A DNA stretch of 64,000 bases from Methylobacterium persicinum (GTDB lineage Bacteria; Pseudomonadota; Alphaproteobacteria; Rhizobiales; Beijerinckiaceae), in contig NZ_BPQX01000037.1 in the NCBI RefSeq assembly GCF_022179525.1, forward strand, positions 124,001-188,000, read 5' to 3'. Under the pieces are notes generated by a model. That model did no database searches and had not been told where the DNA came from. It saw only the letters and a list, made by a program, of their open reading frames with translations. The position numbers and the translations under genes were made by a program. Shown here piece after piece: positions 33,596-43,356 of the stretch (positions are counted from its first letter, which is position 1; every line of letters starts with the position of its first letter).

Positions 33596-34831
33596 TCACT
33601 GTGACATGGCGTGCCGGTCGGATAGGATCCACGCGATCTTGCACATCTGACCCGGCAGGCTCTCGGTCAGGATCTGGATTTCATCACCCGGCATCAGCTC
33701 CGTCTCGATCCATTGGCTCATGTCCCTCTGGATCGTGACTTGCTGCTCTCCAAGCCTGATCTGCGTCCGGATTGGGCCTGGAAGACCCGATAGGGTCATC
33801 ACGGTGATGACCAGCGGGGTCAGCGGCCGCACCGCCCGCAAGGTCATGGAATGGTTGCCCGTCGCGATGACGGTCACGCTTTCGCCATCCTGAAAGGCGT
33901 GACCGGTCGAGCCGTCCTCGCAAAAGATCGACCCAATCTCGAGGCCTATCGTCTCGATTGTGTCCGAGAAATGCCGCGGCGGAGTTGGTATGGCGATCTC
34001 CGATAACGCCTTTAGGGCAAACACTCTGCCATATTGCAAAGCTCGCATGGGACGGTTGGTGTAATAGCGCCAACGATTCAAAAACCGTATGTCATACGTC
34101 ATGTGCAGCCCGCGTATCGGGCCTTGCTCCGACATCAGGACGAATTGGCCATCGGGATCTTGAATCTCAGTCACACCATTTTTGGTAACGAAATTCTGCG
34201 TTTCAGGAAGTAACGCAACGCGATCTTCAGCCGCCCAGAGGTGCAAGAAGCACGTATCCGTTCCATAAGTGCGCTTAAAGTCGATACCGATACGCTGCTG
34301 GCAAGCTTTCAAATGATTGCCGAAATTACGCCATGCTGCGGTGGTGCCTGCCACGAGCCCCGCTTGCAGAGCGCTACCGTGTCGACTCAGGACTTCCCTG
34401 CGCACACGGGCGGCATTGTGACCCCTTTCGGGGCCGATCAGCGGTTCTGTGATGAAGTCGCAGAAGTATGCGTCTCGACAGACCAAAAGGTCGTCGCCAT
34501 CGACACAATCGAAAAGATCGAAGGTTTCGCTGCAAAACCAAATGTCGGCATCGTAATTCGCTAGTTTCTTGAGCGTGGGCTCACGCGTGGCTAGCTTCGC
34601 GACCTCGACGAAACGACCTGTCGGCAAATCGTGTTCGGTGGCTTCGATGACTTCGATCGATTGTCGGCGCAAAATGTCGATCTTGTTCGCCGAGAGGCCG
34701 AAGCTGATGACGATTAGCCGACCATTGTAGTCGGTCTGACGGAGAGACAGGATGAACGGGACGAGCATCTCGTACCATGCGCGGTCCCTGTCGTTGATGG
34801 CCACACAGACCGCATGGTCACCGGCACTCAT
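33596..34831 (-). CDS. Putative glycosyltransferase-like protein (GT-A fold), unknown specificity
   Basis: This 411-residue protein has an N-terminal domain of about 270 residues with strand-helix alternation and acidic NYDADIWFCSETFDLFDCVD and GDDLLVCRDAYFCDFIT segments that resemble DxD-type nucleotide-sugar binding sites. QAGLVAGTTAAWRNFGNHL and TYGTDTCFLHLWAAE recall family-8-like hypothetical glycosyltransferases. The last 120 residues look like a beta-rich domain (MTLRAVRPLTPLVITVMTLS). Codon usage and GC content are lower than in neighbours. It lies at the end of the capsule-export cluster. The enzyme class is a fold-level guess; no donor is implied. Confidence 0.55.
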   Translation of the reverse strand: MSAGDHAVCVAINDRDRAWYEMLVPFILSLRQTDYNGRLIVISFGLSANKIDILRRQSIEVIEATEHDLPTGRFVEVAKLATREPTLKKLANYDADIWFCSETFDLFDCVDGDDLLVCRDAYFCDFITEPLIGPERGHNAARVRREVLSRHGSALQAGLVAGTTAAWRNFGNHLKACQQRIGIDFKRTYGTDTCFLHLWAAEDRVALLPETQNFVTKNGVTEIQDPDGQFVLMSEQGPIRGLHMTYDIRFLNRWRYYTNRPMRALQYGRVFALKALSEIAIPTPPRHFSDTIETIGLEIGSIFCEDGSTGHAFQDGESVTVIATGNHSMTLRAVRPLTPLVITVMTLSGLPGPIRTQIRLGEQQVTIQRDMSQWIETELMPGDEIQILTESLPGQMCKIAWILSDRHAMSQ

Positions 34832-35233
34832 CTTAGTTCACCGCTACAGAAATAGGTCCGCCTAGCCCATGACGAGTGTCATCGTTGCGCCCAGACGAAC
34901 GATAAGCATCACGGCTTGAACTTGAAATACGCAAATATACTACTCAAAGTAGCATATTCGATTGTCAGAGATACACTATCCCGGTCCCCCGTCCGTTTCA
35001 AGGAGGGGGCATTCTAAAGCGTTTTCCGGGACACTTGGATCCGGGACACTTGGATCACGTCATCTCCACGGTCCTTGCGAGCGGAGCGAAGCAACCCAGG
35101 GATCCGCTCAATTCTGAGATGCCCCGCTGCCCTGGATTGCTTCGCTCCGCTCGCAAAGACGAAAAGCACGCGATCCAAGGATTTCCGCAATCGCACTAGC
35201 TCTGAGATCGACCGGATCGGCAGAAAGGTTCGA
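34832..35233. other. Intergenic region with repeat copy C
   Basis: No gene is seen. Bases 34910-34980 are AT-rich and probably form the leader of the glycosyltransferase-like gene; the rest is repeat copy C. Confidence 0.6.
35018..35200. repeat. Dispersed palindromic repeat, copy C with internal duplication
   Basis: Colinear with copy B (AGCGTTTTCCGGGACAC at one end, TTTCCGCAATCGCACTAG at the other) and with the same core arms CCTTGCGAGCGGAGCGAAGC and CTGGATTGCTTCGCTCCGCT. It has a 15-bp tandem duplication, CCGGGACACTTGGAT twice, near 35026-35055. Confidence 0.88.
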
Positions 35234-36475
35234 CTATTCCATCGCCTTGCGCGCGAAGAGCGCTGCCGCAAAAAACACGGCCGAGCCGGCGGCGATGAGG
35301 CTGATCATTAGAATGCGCCGGGGTTGAGTGGAGGATTCCGCCTTCACCGGCTGGACGATCGGACTGAAGAACTCGATCTGGCGCGCCGCAATGATGCGCG
35401 CCCGTTCATGGGCCGAGAGGACCTGCTCGTAATATTTGAACGCGTTTTTCCGCTCGTTCTCCAGGGCCTCGAACCGCGTCAAGGCTTCCGACAGGACGCG
35501 CTTCTGCTCGGGATCCTGGGTGGCGGAGGCCTTCTCGATCCGTGCGATGTTGTCGTCGATGTCCCTGATCTGTTGTTTCAGATCCATGATGCGGCGGGAT
35601 TCCGGCCCAAGATCCCGCTGGCCGATGGCAAGCTGCACGGCGAGGTTGATGCGGTTGGCCCGAAGTTCCGAAATGACCTTGAGGTTGGCCTCGTTGCTCT
35701 TCTGAGCGTCGAGCACGCCTTCGCGGTTGCGGAGATCACGCACCGCGACGCTGACCTTCCGGAGCCGCTCGTCGGCGAGCTTCAACTCCCGGTCGCTCTC
35801 GGCCAGGGCATCGTTGCGGGCGGTCATGCTCAACTCGTTGACCATCCGCTCGGCCTCCTGAAGGACGGCTTTCGAGATGGCCAGGGACTCGTCAGGATCG
35901 AACGCCTCGACCCACAAGCTCATGATGCCGGAGGAGGATTCGACATCCACTTCGACCCGCTGCTTCCAATATTTCAGGAACTTCTCGATCGGTTTGTCGG
36001 GATCGAAGCGCGAGAGGAAATCGATGCTGTCCCGGCCGAACCATTCCCGGATCGGCAACTGCTTTTCGATGACCTCCACCATCGGACGGCTGAGAATGTA
36101 GCTGTAGGTGATCAGCGTATCCTGCGCGACCATCTGCGCGGGCACGCCCGAGTTCGTGCCGACGGAATCCGGCGTCGCCTTCTCGCTGCTTCCGATGGCG
36201 GGGCGGATCGCGAAGCGCGCTTCGGTGACATAACGATCCGAGGCGATGAGGCCGTAATAGATCGCCCCCGCCAGGGTCGGCAGGACGAAGCAGAGGACGA
36301 ACAGGACCGGCGTCCAGGGATCGCTTTTGACGTGGCTCTGGTAGGACCGGATCCCCTTGCGCCGGTCGGCGAAGCGCGACATCCGCGCGAATTGCCTGAG
36401 CGATTCGGCGATCTGCTGCTGCCGGTCTGCCGGCGTGAGCGGCCGGCCCTCGGGCTTGCCGATCTCCATGTTCAT
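35234..36475 (-). CDS. Capsule polysaccharide export inner-membrane protein (KpsE/BexC/CtrB)
   Basis: From ATG 36475 the protein has 413 residues. A cytoplasmic N-terminus is followed by a membrane helix (VLFVLCFVLPTLAGAIYYGL, about residues 55-75), then the KpsE-family segment SDRYVTEARFAIRP. A long periplasmic coiled-coil contains LSMTARNDALAESDRELKLA and ends with a second helix (ILMISLIAAGSAVFFAAALF). Such proteins couple the inner-membrane ABC transporter KpsMT to the outer-membrane channel. kpsT lies 116 bases upstream on the same strand. The 5-prime extension to 36820 is a shadow. Confidence 0.88.
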   Translation of the reverse strand: MNMEIGKPEGRPLTPADRQQQIAESLRQFARMSRFADRRKGIRSYQSHVKSDPWTPVLFVLCFVLPTLAGAIYYGLIASDRYVTEARFAIRPAIGSSEKATPDSVGTNSGVPAQMVAQDTLITYSYILSRPMVEVIEKQLPIREWFGRDSIDFLSRFDPDKPIEKFLKYWKQRVEVDVESSSGIMSLWVEAFDPDESLAISKAVLQEAERMVNELSMTARNDALAESDRELKLADERLRKVSVAVRDLRNREGVLDAQKSNEANLKVISELRANRINLAVQLAIGQRDLGPESRRIMDLKQQIRDIDDNIARIEKASATQDPEQKRVLSEALTRFEALENERKNAFKYYEQVLSAHERARIIAARQIEFFSPIVQPVKAESSTQPRRILMISLIAAGSAVFFAAALFARKAME

Positions 36476-36591
36476 CGAGTGATTCCCGATCTGTCGCGCG
36501 CGCCGAACCGGCTGAGCAGCCGGCCATAATCTCTGTCCGCCTGGGCCATGCCAGGGCCTGACGGCAAAACCATGTCGGCGCCGGGGCCGGA

Positions 36592-37245
36592 TCAAGCGTT
36601 CAAGCGGTGGTAGACCTCGATGGCGTCGTTCACGTTCTCGTAGACGATGGCCCGGCCGTTGAGCAGCACGATCCCTTGGGTGCACCACCCCCGAATGACT
36701 TCCATCGAGTGAGAGATCATGATTACGTCGGCATGCTTCCGGCGCTGGGAGAAGACCTCCTCGCAGCGGCGGGCGAACCGCCCGTCTCCGACGGAGGTGA
36801 CCTCGTCGATCAGGTAGCAATCGAACGGGATCGCCATGCTCATGCCGAAGGCGAGGCGGGCGTTCATGCCGGAGGAGTAGGTCCGGATCGGCACATCGAG
36901 ATAGCTGCCGAGTTCGGAAAAATCCTCCACGAAGTCGAGGACCCGCTTGGGATCCTCGCCGTAGATCCTCGCGATGAACTTGACGTTATCGCGCCCAGTC
37001 ATCTGCGGGTGAAAACCGCCGCCGAAGCCCAGGGGCCAGGAGACGCGCAGGCCGCGCTTGACCCGACCCCGGGTCGGCTCCTCGGTCCCGGCGATGAGCC
37101 GCATAGTGGTCGACTTGCCGGCGCCGTTGATGCCGAGGATGCCGTACGAGATCCCCGGCTTCAGGGTGAACGACGCCTGCTCCAGGATGGTCCGACGGTG
37201 TCCGTCCGTCTTGTAGATCTTCGTGACGTTCTCGAAGCGAATCAA
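36592..37245 (-). CDS. Capsule polysaccharide ABC transporter ATP-binding protein (KpsT-like)
   Basis: This 217-residue ATPase energises export of capsular polysaccharide with a KpsM permease. Walker A is GILGINGAGKSTTMRLIAG, the signature motif is the KpsT variant YSSGMNARLAFGMSMA, Walker B is FDCYLIDEVTSVGD, and the switch histidine is in VIMISHS. A short IYKTDGHRRTILE start after MIRFENVTK is typical. The cognate permease kpsM is not present in the surrounding sequence. Confidence 0.9.
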   Translation of the reverse strand: MIRFENVTKIYKTDGHRRTILEQASFTLKPGISYGILGINGAGKSTTMRLIAGTEEPTRGRVKRGLRVSWPLGFGGGFHPQMTGRDNVKFIARIYGEDPKRVLDFVEDFSELGSYLDVPIRTYSSGMNARLAFGMSMAIPFDCYLIDEVTSVGDGRFARRCEEVFSQRRKHADVIMISHSMEVIRGWCTQGIVLLNGRAIVYENVNDAIEVYHRLNA

Positions 37246-37331
37246 CGAGATGAGCCTCCGGGCCGCCGCTGACGGCGCGACGCTTGAAGCCAGCCCTGCC
37301 GCAGGAAAGAGGCAAATCTAGGGATCAGCGG

Positions 37332-38117
37332 TTACAGCAGCTTCTGCTCCCGGAGGCTCGTCAGGAAGTCGCCCTGGTAGGTATGCTGGCCGAGATGGTC
37401 GAGTTTGGAGTCGAGGTCCGCATAGACCTTCCCGCCCATGTCACGCCAGCGGCGGCAGAAGGCGTAATCTTCTGACAGTTACCGGCCCGAGTCCGGGTCG
37501 ACCATGCAATCGAAGAACAGCCAGTACAGATGCGCGAGCGGATCCTCGCCGTGCCCGTCCGGCACGTATCGCAGCTCCGGATAGTGTTCCATCATTTCCA
37601 AGAAGACGTGACGCTTGATGACCATAAAGCCAGTCGTAGCCTCAGCGACCTCGATGAACCCTTCAACGTCGATGTAGGGGGCGAGGGGCTCCTTTCCCTG
37701 GCCGATGGGATTGAAGGCGTAATCGGTGTAGCGCCTCTGATACTCTTCCCGCGTGAGACCAGCCGGCATGCCATCCTGCGGCCAATTCATGATTTTCAAA
37801 GGATAGACACCCGCGGCCACATCCCTGTCCGCCCGCAGGAGCCGGAACACCGCGCTCGGCTGGAAGGCGATATCCGAGTCGATCCAGAAGATGTGGGTCA
37901 GCGACTCGTCCGCCAGGAAGTCCCTGACCATTCGATTGCGCGAGCGTGTGATAAGACTCTCGCTCCGCATTGCCAGCATCGACGTCATCCCGGCATGGGC
38001 GCACGCGTAGGCCAATTGGAAGATACTGGTGACGTAATTCATCGAGACGGCTGAAATATAACAAGGCGTCGCGAACATTACCTTCATCGAACCGAGCGCC
38101 GATTCCGGCAGCATCAT
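37332..38117 (-). pseudogene. Glycosyltransferase-like gene interrupted by an in-frame TAA
   Basis: ATG 38117 (GGAG eight bases upstream) opens 212 residues with SMKVMFATPCYISAVSMNYV, HIFWIDSDIAFQPSAVFRLL and TTGFMVIKRHVFLEMMEHYP, resembling GT2/Anp1-like enzymes with an acidic IDSD motif. The frame stops at TAA 37479-37481 in the context DSGR-stop-LSEDYAFCRRW. It then continues in the same frame for 48 more codons (LSEDYAFCRRWRDMGGKVY and so on) to a natural TAA at 37332. LSEDYAFCRRW is a typical continuation of such enzymes, so a tyrosine-like codon probably became TAA by one substitution. Either the gene is inactivated or the base is an assembly error. Confidence 0.8.
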
Positions 38118-38496
38118 GAAGCCGTCTCCAGAGACATATTCGGCAGGAGATGACCGACCGCGTCGCGGTGCGGCAGCGCCGAAAGCGGATATGTGACGTA
38201 ATCGGAAACCGAAGTTCCAGGCTTAAAACCTCGCCGCCCGCGTGGGCTGGCTCGATACGAACTCTGTATCGATCATCGCGTCACTTCGAAAGTGTTTTTA
38301 CAAAATTCAGTAGAAATGCAACTTCGAATACTGTCGGGCAAATCTTTACAAACGGCAGTTGGTACAACGAAGGCGGCTCACCTCTCTTGACGTGGTCGGA
38401 CACACGAAAACGGGGCGGCGCTCAGCCCTCCGGCATCGCACCGCCCCGTATTGTCTTAGCCCGGCAGGAAGACGGCCATGGCCGCCGCGGGTCGGA
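38118..38496. other. AT-rich region upstream of the capsule genes and ilvE terminator
   Basis: No gene is seen. Bases about 38220-38380 are AT-rich for this genome and should hold the promoter of the minus-strand capsule genes. The ilvE terminator lies at the far end. Confidence 0.55.
38407..38449 (-). terminator. Terminator of ilvE
   Basis: On the minus strand ACGGGGCGG (38441-38449) pairs with CCGCCCCGT (38410-38418) around a 22-base loop, followed by a T run (38407-38410). It lies about 47 bases after the ilvE stop. Confidence 0.75.
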
Positions 38497-39585
<1,089 letters not shown>

Positions 39586-39708
39586 GGTCAGGTCCTCTCG
39601 GGCGGAGCCGGTCTCACCCGCGTCGCAGGGGCGGTTCCGGACCCGTGTTCCGGCGCGCTCCCCCGTGCGGAACGGGTGTCCGCAGCGGAGGGGAGCACAT
39701 CCGATGCC

Positions 39709-41502
39709 TTATGGCGTGCTCTGCGCCGGGACGCCACTGTCCTCAGGGTGCATCGGATCGTCCGTCAATTGGAGGCGCCGCAGCCGGGCGTAGGCGCCCC
39801 CATCGGAGACGAGGTCTTCGTGCCGTCCGGTCTCGATCACCCGGCCTGCCTCCATCACCGCGATCCGCCCCGCATCGCGGACGGTGGACAGGCGATGCGC
39901 GATGACGAGGACGGTGCGCCCGCGCATCAGCCGCCCGAGGGCCTCCTGCACGAGGCGTTCCGATTCGGAATCAAGGGCCGAGGTGGCCTCGTCGAGGAGG
40001 AGGATCGGCGCATCCTTCAGGAAGGCCCGGGCCAGGGCGATCCGCTGCCGCTCGCCCCCGGACAGGCGACCGCCGCCGGGCCCGACGCGGAAATCGTAGC
40101 CCCCCGGCAGGGCCGAGACGAAACCGTGGGCCGCTGCGGCGTCGGCCGCCGCCCGGATCTCATCCGGGCCCGCGCCCGGGCGGCCGAAGCCGATATTGGC
40201 GGCGATCGTATCATCGAACAGCACGACCTCCTGAGAGACGACCGCGACCGCCGCCCGCAACGACGCAAGGGTGACCGTGCGCACGTCCTGCCCGTCGATC
40301 AGCACCCGACCCTCATCGACGTCGTAGAGCCGGGGCACGAGGTTGAGCAGGCTCGACTTGCCGGATCCCGAGCGGCCGACGAGGGCCGTCACGGAACCGG
40401 CTGGGGCGGTGAGGTCGATCCCTTCCAGGGCCGGCGCATCGGACCGGTAGCGGAAGCGCACGCCCTCGAACCGGATCTCGCCCGCGCCGACCCTGAGGGG
40501 CACGGCGTCCGGCGCCTCCCGGATCGTGGGCGCCTCGTCCATCAAGTCGAAGTAGCGGCGGAGGGCCGCGGCGGCTTCCTGCAGGATGGCGTTGAGGTTG
40601 CCCAGCGCCCGGGCCGGCTGGGCGGCCAGCAACAGGGCGGCGACATATCCCGTGAAGTCCCCGACCGTGCGGTCGCCATTCAGCACCCGCTGGCCGACGA
40701 GGACGAGCACCACCGCGACCGCGAGGCCGCCGCCCACCTCGAGCAGGGGGTCGAGCCGCCCGCGGGCATTGGCCGCTTTCATTTTCAGACGGCGTACCTC
40801 GTCGAGGGAATCCGCCGCCCGTCCCTTTAGGTAGCCTTCGAGGGCGAAGGTCTTGGCCACCCGCGCGCCCTGCAGGCTCTCGGAGATGAGGCTGGCGGTC
40901 GCGCCCATCTGCTCCTGGGTCGAGGTCGAGACCCGGCGGAGCTTCTTGCCGATCCGGCCGATCGGGCCGGCGACGAAGGGGACGGTGACGCCCGCGACGA
41001 GGGTGAGAATCGGGTCCATCCATAACAGGGCCACTACGAGCCCGGCCAGCATCGCGATGTCCCGCAGCAGCACGGTCGAGATGCGGGTGAGCGCCTCCTT
41101 GATGAAGGCGAAGTCGGTGGTGAAGCGCTGCGTCAGGGCGGCGGGGCTTTCCCGGCCGAGCTGAGCGAGATCGGATTCGATCAGGTGGCCGTAGAGGGCG
41201 ACCTGCATGTCGGCTTCAACGCGGGTGACCACCCGGTTCGTCAGCACAGTCTGCCCGTAGAGCGCGAAGCCGCGCAGGGACGTGACGACCACGACGACGA
41301 GGGGCCCATAGGCGATGGCCGAGGCGTCCTTCCGGTCGAAGGCGTCGAAAGCCGCCTTGATCAGCGCCGGGTAGAGGCCCGTCGAGGCGCCGACCACGGC
41401 GATCAGGACCAGCACCACGGCGAGGACCGCGCGGTGGGGGTAGAGCCATTCCCGCCACAGCCGCATGAGCAGGGGGGCCGTGTCGCCGGGCAGGCGTGCC
41501 AT
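39709..41502 (-). CDS. ABC exporter, fused permease-ATPase (MsbA-type)
   Basis: From ATG 41502 this 597-residue half-transporter has six membrane helices in residues 1-320 and a C-terminal nucleotide-binding domain. Walker A is VTALVGRSGSGKSSLLNLVP, Q-loop VVSQEVVLFDD, signature LSGGERQRIALARAFLKDAP, Walker B ILLLDEATSALDSESE, and H-loop VIAHRLSTVRDA. Such homodimers flip lipids, glycolipids or peptides outward. The resemblance is to the MsbA/lipid A flippase branch, but the substrate is not shown by sequence. Upstream, on the same strand, lies the Spy/CpxP-like gene. Confidence 0.9.
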   Translation of the reverse strand: MARLPGDTAPLLMRLWREWLYPHRAVLAVVLVLIAVVGASTGLYPALIKAAFDAFDRKDASAIAYGPLVVVVVTSLRGFALYGQTVLTNRVVTRVEADMQVALYGHLIESDLAQLGRESPAALTQRFTTDFAFIKEALTRISTVLLRDIAMLAGLVVALLWMDPILTLVAGVTVPFVAGPIGRIGKKLRRVSTSTQEQMGATASLISESLQGARVAKTFALEGYLKGRAADSLDEVRRLKMKAANARGRLDPLLEVGGGLAVAVVLVLVGQRVLNGDRTVGDFTGYVAALLLAAQPARALGNLNAILQEAAAALRRYFDLMDEAPTIREAPDAVPLRVGAGEIRFEGVRFRYRSDAPALEGIDLTAPAGSVTALVGRSGSGKSSLLNLVPRLYDVDEGRVLIDGQDVRTVTLASLRAAVAVVSQEVVLFDDTIAANIGFGRPGAGPDEIRAAADAAAAHGFVSALPGGYDFRVGPGGGRLSGGERQRIALARAFLKDAPILLLDEATSALDSESERLVQEALGRLMRGRTVLVIAHRLSTVRDAGRIAVMEAGRVIETGRHEDLVSDGGAYARLRRLQLTDDPMHPEDSGVPAQSTP

Positions 41503-41605
41503 GGAGAGTCCGGTTCGAACCTGTTCGCCGGACCCGGAGCGGGGCGGCGGCTGCGGTGTGCAACCCCCGCCGCCGCGGATCAAGCCATCCGGATGGAAAG
41601 CCGGT

Positions 41606-42124
41606 TCAGCGGCGATCGCCCTCGTGCTCGTCGTCATCGTGATGCCCGTGGCGGCGCCAGCCGCCAGGGCCACCCATCGGTCGCATCGGTGCCGTCAGGA
41701 TCATCGCCCGGCGCTTCTGGCCCTGGTCGAGGCTGGCATAGAGCGGCTGGGTCGCGTCGGCGAGCTTGTGCAGGGCGTCGGCCCGAGCCCCGGCCGCGTC
41801 GGCCATCGCCCGGAGGGCACCCGGCGCGTCGTCGGCGAAGCTCGGGCGGTTCTCCATCGCCTCCCGCCGCTGCTGGCGCATCTTCGCCATGTCGCGCATG
41901 GCCGTCTCGACCGGGGGCCACAGTTTCTCCTGGTCCGGCGTGAGCTTCAGGCCGGCATGGATCGCGGCGATCCGGGCGTCGGCGAAGGCGGCCCGATCCT
42001 CGGCGGACAGGGCACTCCAATGACCATGGGGACCATCGCCGCGGCGCTCCTGGGCCCATGCGCCTCCCGCGAGGCCGAGGCCGAGAAGGCCGGTGGCGAG
42101 CAGGGCAGTGGTACGACGGGTCAT
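41606..42124 (-). CDS. Spy/CpxP (LTXXQ) family periplasmic protein with His/Asp-rich tail
   Basis: From ATG 42124 (GGAG upstream) the protein has 172 residues: signal peptide (RTTALLATGLLGLGLAGGAW then AQE), an alpha-helical body with GLKLTPDQEKLWPPVETAMR (the LTxxQ motif) and a second motif-like LYASLDQGQKRRAM. The tail is rich in His and acidic residues (RRHGHHDDDEHEGDRR), which could bind Zn or other metals. Spy/CpxP proteins act as periplasmic chaperones or metal sensors. It shares a divergent promoter with a ZnuA-like gene, and a Zur-like box lies between them. Confidence 0.82.
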   Translation of the reverse strand: MTRRTTALLATGLLGLGLAGGAWAQERRGDGPHGHWSALSAEDRAAFADARIAAIHAGLKLTPDQEKLWPPVETAMRDMAKMRQQRREAMENRPSFADDAPGALRAMADAAGARADALHKLADATQPLYASLDQGQKRRAMILTAPMRPMGGPGGWRRHGHHDDDEHEGDRR

Positions 42125-42203
42125 CCTGAACTCCTTAACCGGCAGCGAGCGCACAGCGCCCTTCCACGCCGTATCAGGCCCTACGGATGTATCCGCCTTG
42201 TGT

Positions 42204-42220
42204 ATGTAATAGTGTTACAT
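42204..42220. promoter_or_regulatory. Zur-like operator between divergent metal-related genes
   Basis: ATGTAA (42204-42209) and TTACAT (42215-42220) form a perfect inverted repeat with a 5-base spacer, inside GTATGTAATAGTGTTACATTA. AT-rich palindromes of this kind are typical of Zur sites. It lies 80 bases before the Spy/CpxP-like start and just upstream of the ZnuA-like start. Confidence 0.6.
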
Positions 42221-42249
42221 TATCAGGCCGCGGCGGGATGGAGGTGCCG

Positions 42250-43164
42250 GTGGTCGGAATGATGCGGTTCGCGGTGGTTGCCGCGCTGCTCTTGTGGGCG
42301 GGCGTGGCCTCGGCCGCGGGGGGAGGCCCTGTCCACACGGTGGCGACATTCTCGATCCTCGGCGACCTCGTCCGTCAGGTCGGCGGGAGCCATGTGGAGG
42401 TCTCGACCCTCGTCGGTCCCGGCTCGGACGTTCACACCTTTAGTCCCAATCCAGGCGATGCCCGGACACTGGCGCGGGCCGATCTCGTGGTCGTGAACGG
42501 CCTCGGCCTCGAAGGCTGGATCGACCGGCTGATCCGCGCCTCCGGCACCAAGGCACCGGTGTTGGTCGCCAGCCGCGGCGTGTCGGCGATCGAGGATTCC
42601 GATCCGCACGATCATGCCGGCCACGACCATGCGGCGGTCGATCCCCATGCTTGGCAGAACGTGGCAAACGTGAAGATCTACGTGGCCAACATCCGGGACG
42701 GGCTGGTCGCGGTCGATCCGGCCCACCGGGCGGATTACGAGTCCGCCGCCGCCGCCTACACCGACAAGCTCGACGCCCTCGACCGGGACGTCCGTGCTGC
42801 CCTGGCCCGGATCCCGCCGGAGAACCGCCGGATCATCACCACGCACGACGCCTTCGGTTATTTCGGCAAGGCATACGGAATGACGATCCTGGCGCCGCAG
42901 GGTCTCTCCACCGACAGCGAGGCGAGCCCCCGGGACGTGGCGGCGATCATCGGCCAGATCCGCAGGGAGCGAGTGCCGGCGGTCTTTCTCGAAACCGTGA
43001 CCGATCCCCGCCAGATGGAGCGCATCGCCCGTGAAAGCGGTGCGCGGATCGGAGGCGAGGTTTATTCGGACGCCCTCTCCGCCCCGAACGGTCCCGCCCC
43101 GACCTATCTCGCCATGATTGCGTCGAACGTCATGGCGTTCGAGAAGGCCCTGGCGCCCCGGTAG
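42250..43164 (+). CDS. Zinc/manganese ABC transporter substrate-binding protein (ZnuA/TroA-like)
   Basis: This protein of about 304 residues belongs to the cluster A-I metal-binding family. A signal peptide (MMRFAVVAALLLWAGVASA) precedes THTVATFSILGDLVRQ-like residues. Metal ligands are likely the histidine in VGPGSDVHTFSP, the His-rich DPHDHAGHDHAAVDPHAWQN loop, the histidine in TTHDAFGYFGKAYG, and the aspartate in EVYSDALSAP. GTG 42250 has GGAGG six bases upstream; ATG 42238 and ATG 42259 are alternatives. No permease (znuB) or ATPase (znuC) gene is adjacent. Zur-like box upstream supports zinc uptake. Confidence 0.88.
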   Translation: MVGMMRFAVVAALLLWAGVASAAGGGPVHTVATFSILGDLVRQVGGSHVEVSTLVGPGSDVHTFSPNPGDARTLARADLVVVNGLGLEGWIDRLIRASGTKAPVLVASRGVSAIEDSDPHDHAGHDHAAVDPHAWQNVANVKIYVANIRDGLVAVDPAHRADYESAAAAYTDKLDALDRDVRAALARIPPENRRIITTHDAFGYFGKAYGMTILAPQGLSTDSEASPRDVAAIIGQIRRERVPAVFLETVTDPRQMERIARESGARIGGEVYSDALSAPNGPAPTYLAMIASNVMAFEKALAPR

Positions 43165-43356
43165 AACCGGTTCGGTCCGCCGATCACGGAGGGGATGAGG
43201 GGCAGCGATCCATGCGTGTCGACTTGGCCGTGGATGGCTCCGACGGGCTGACAGAGCGTAAACCAATGGTTAAGAGGCCCGCCCTACTTTGAACGGGAGG
43301 GCGCCGGCAGAACCTCGAAGGTGAGGTCTCCCCGGCCTGTCGGCATTGGAGAACGC

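Noticed and set aside
34241-34564. Plus-strand open frame inside the glycosyltransferase-like gene
   Set aside because: It is antisense to a coherent 411-residue frame and has no domain or ribosome-binding site.
37479-37481. TAA read as programmed recoding
   Set aside because: Known recoding to selenocysteine or pyrrolysine uses TGA or TAG, not TAA, and no stem-loop is evident; mutation or error is simpler.
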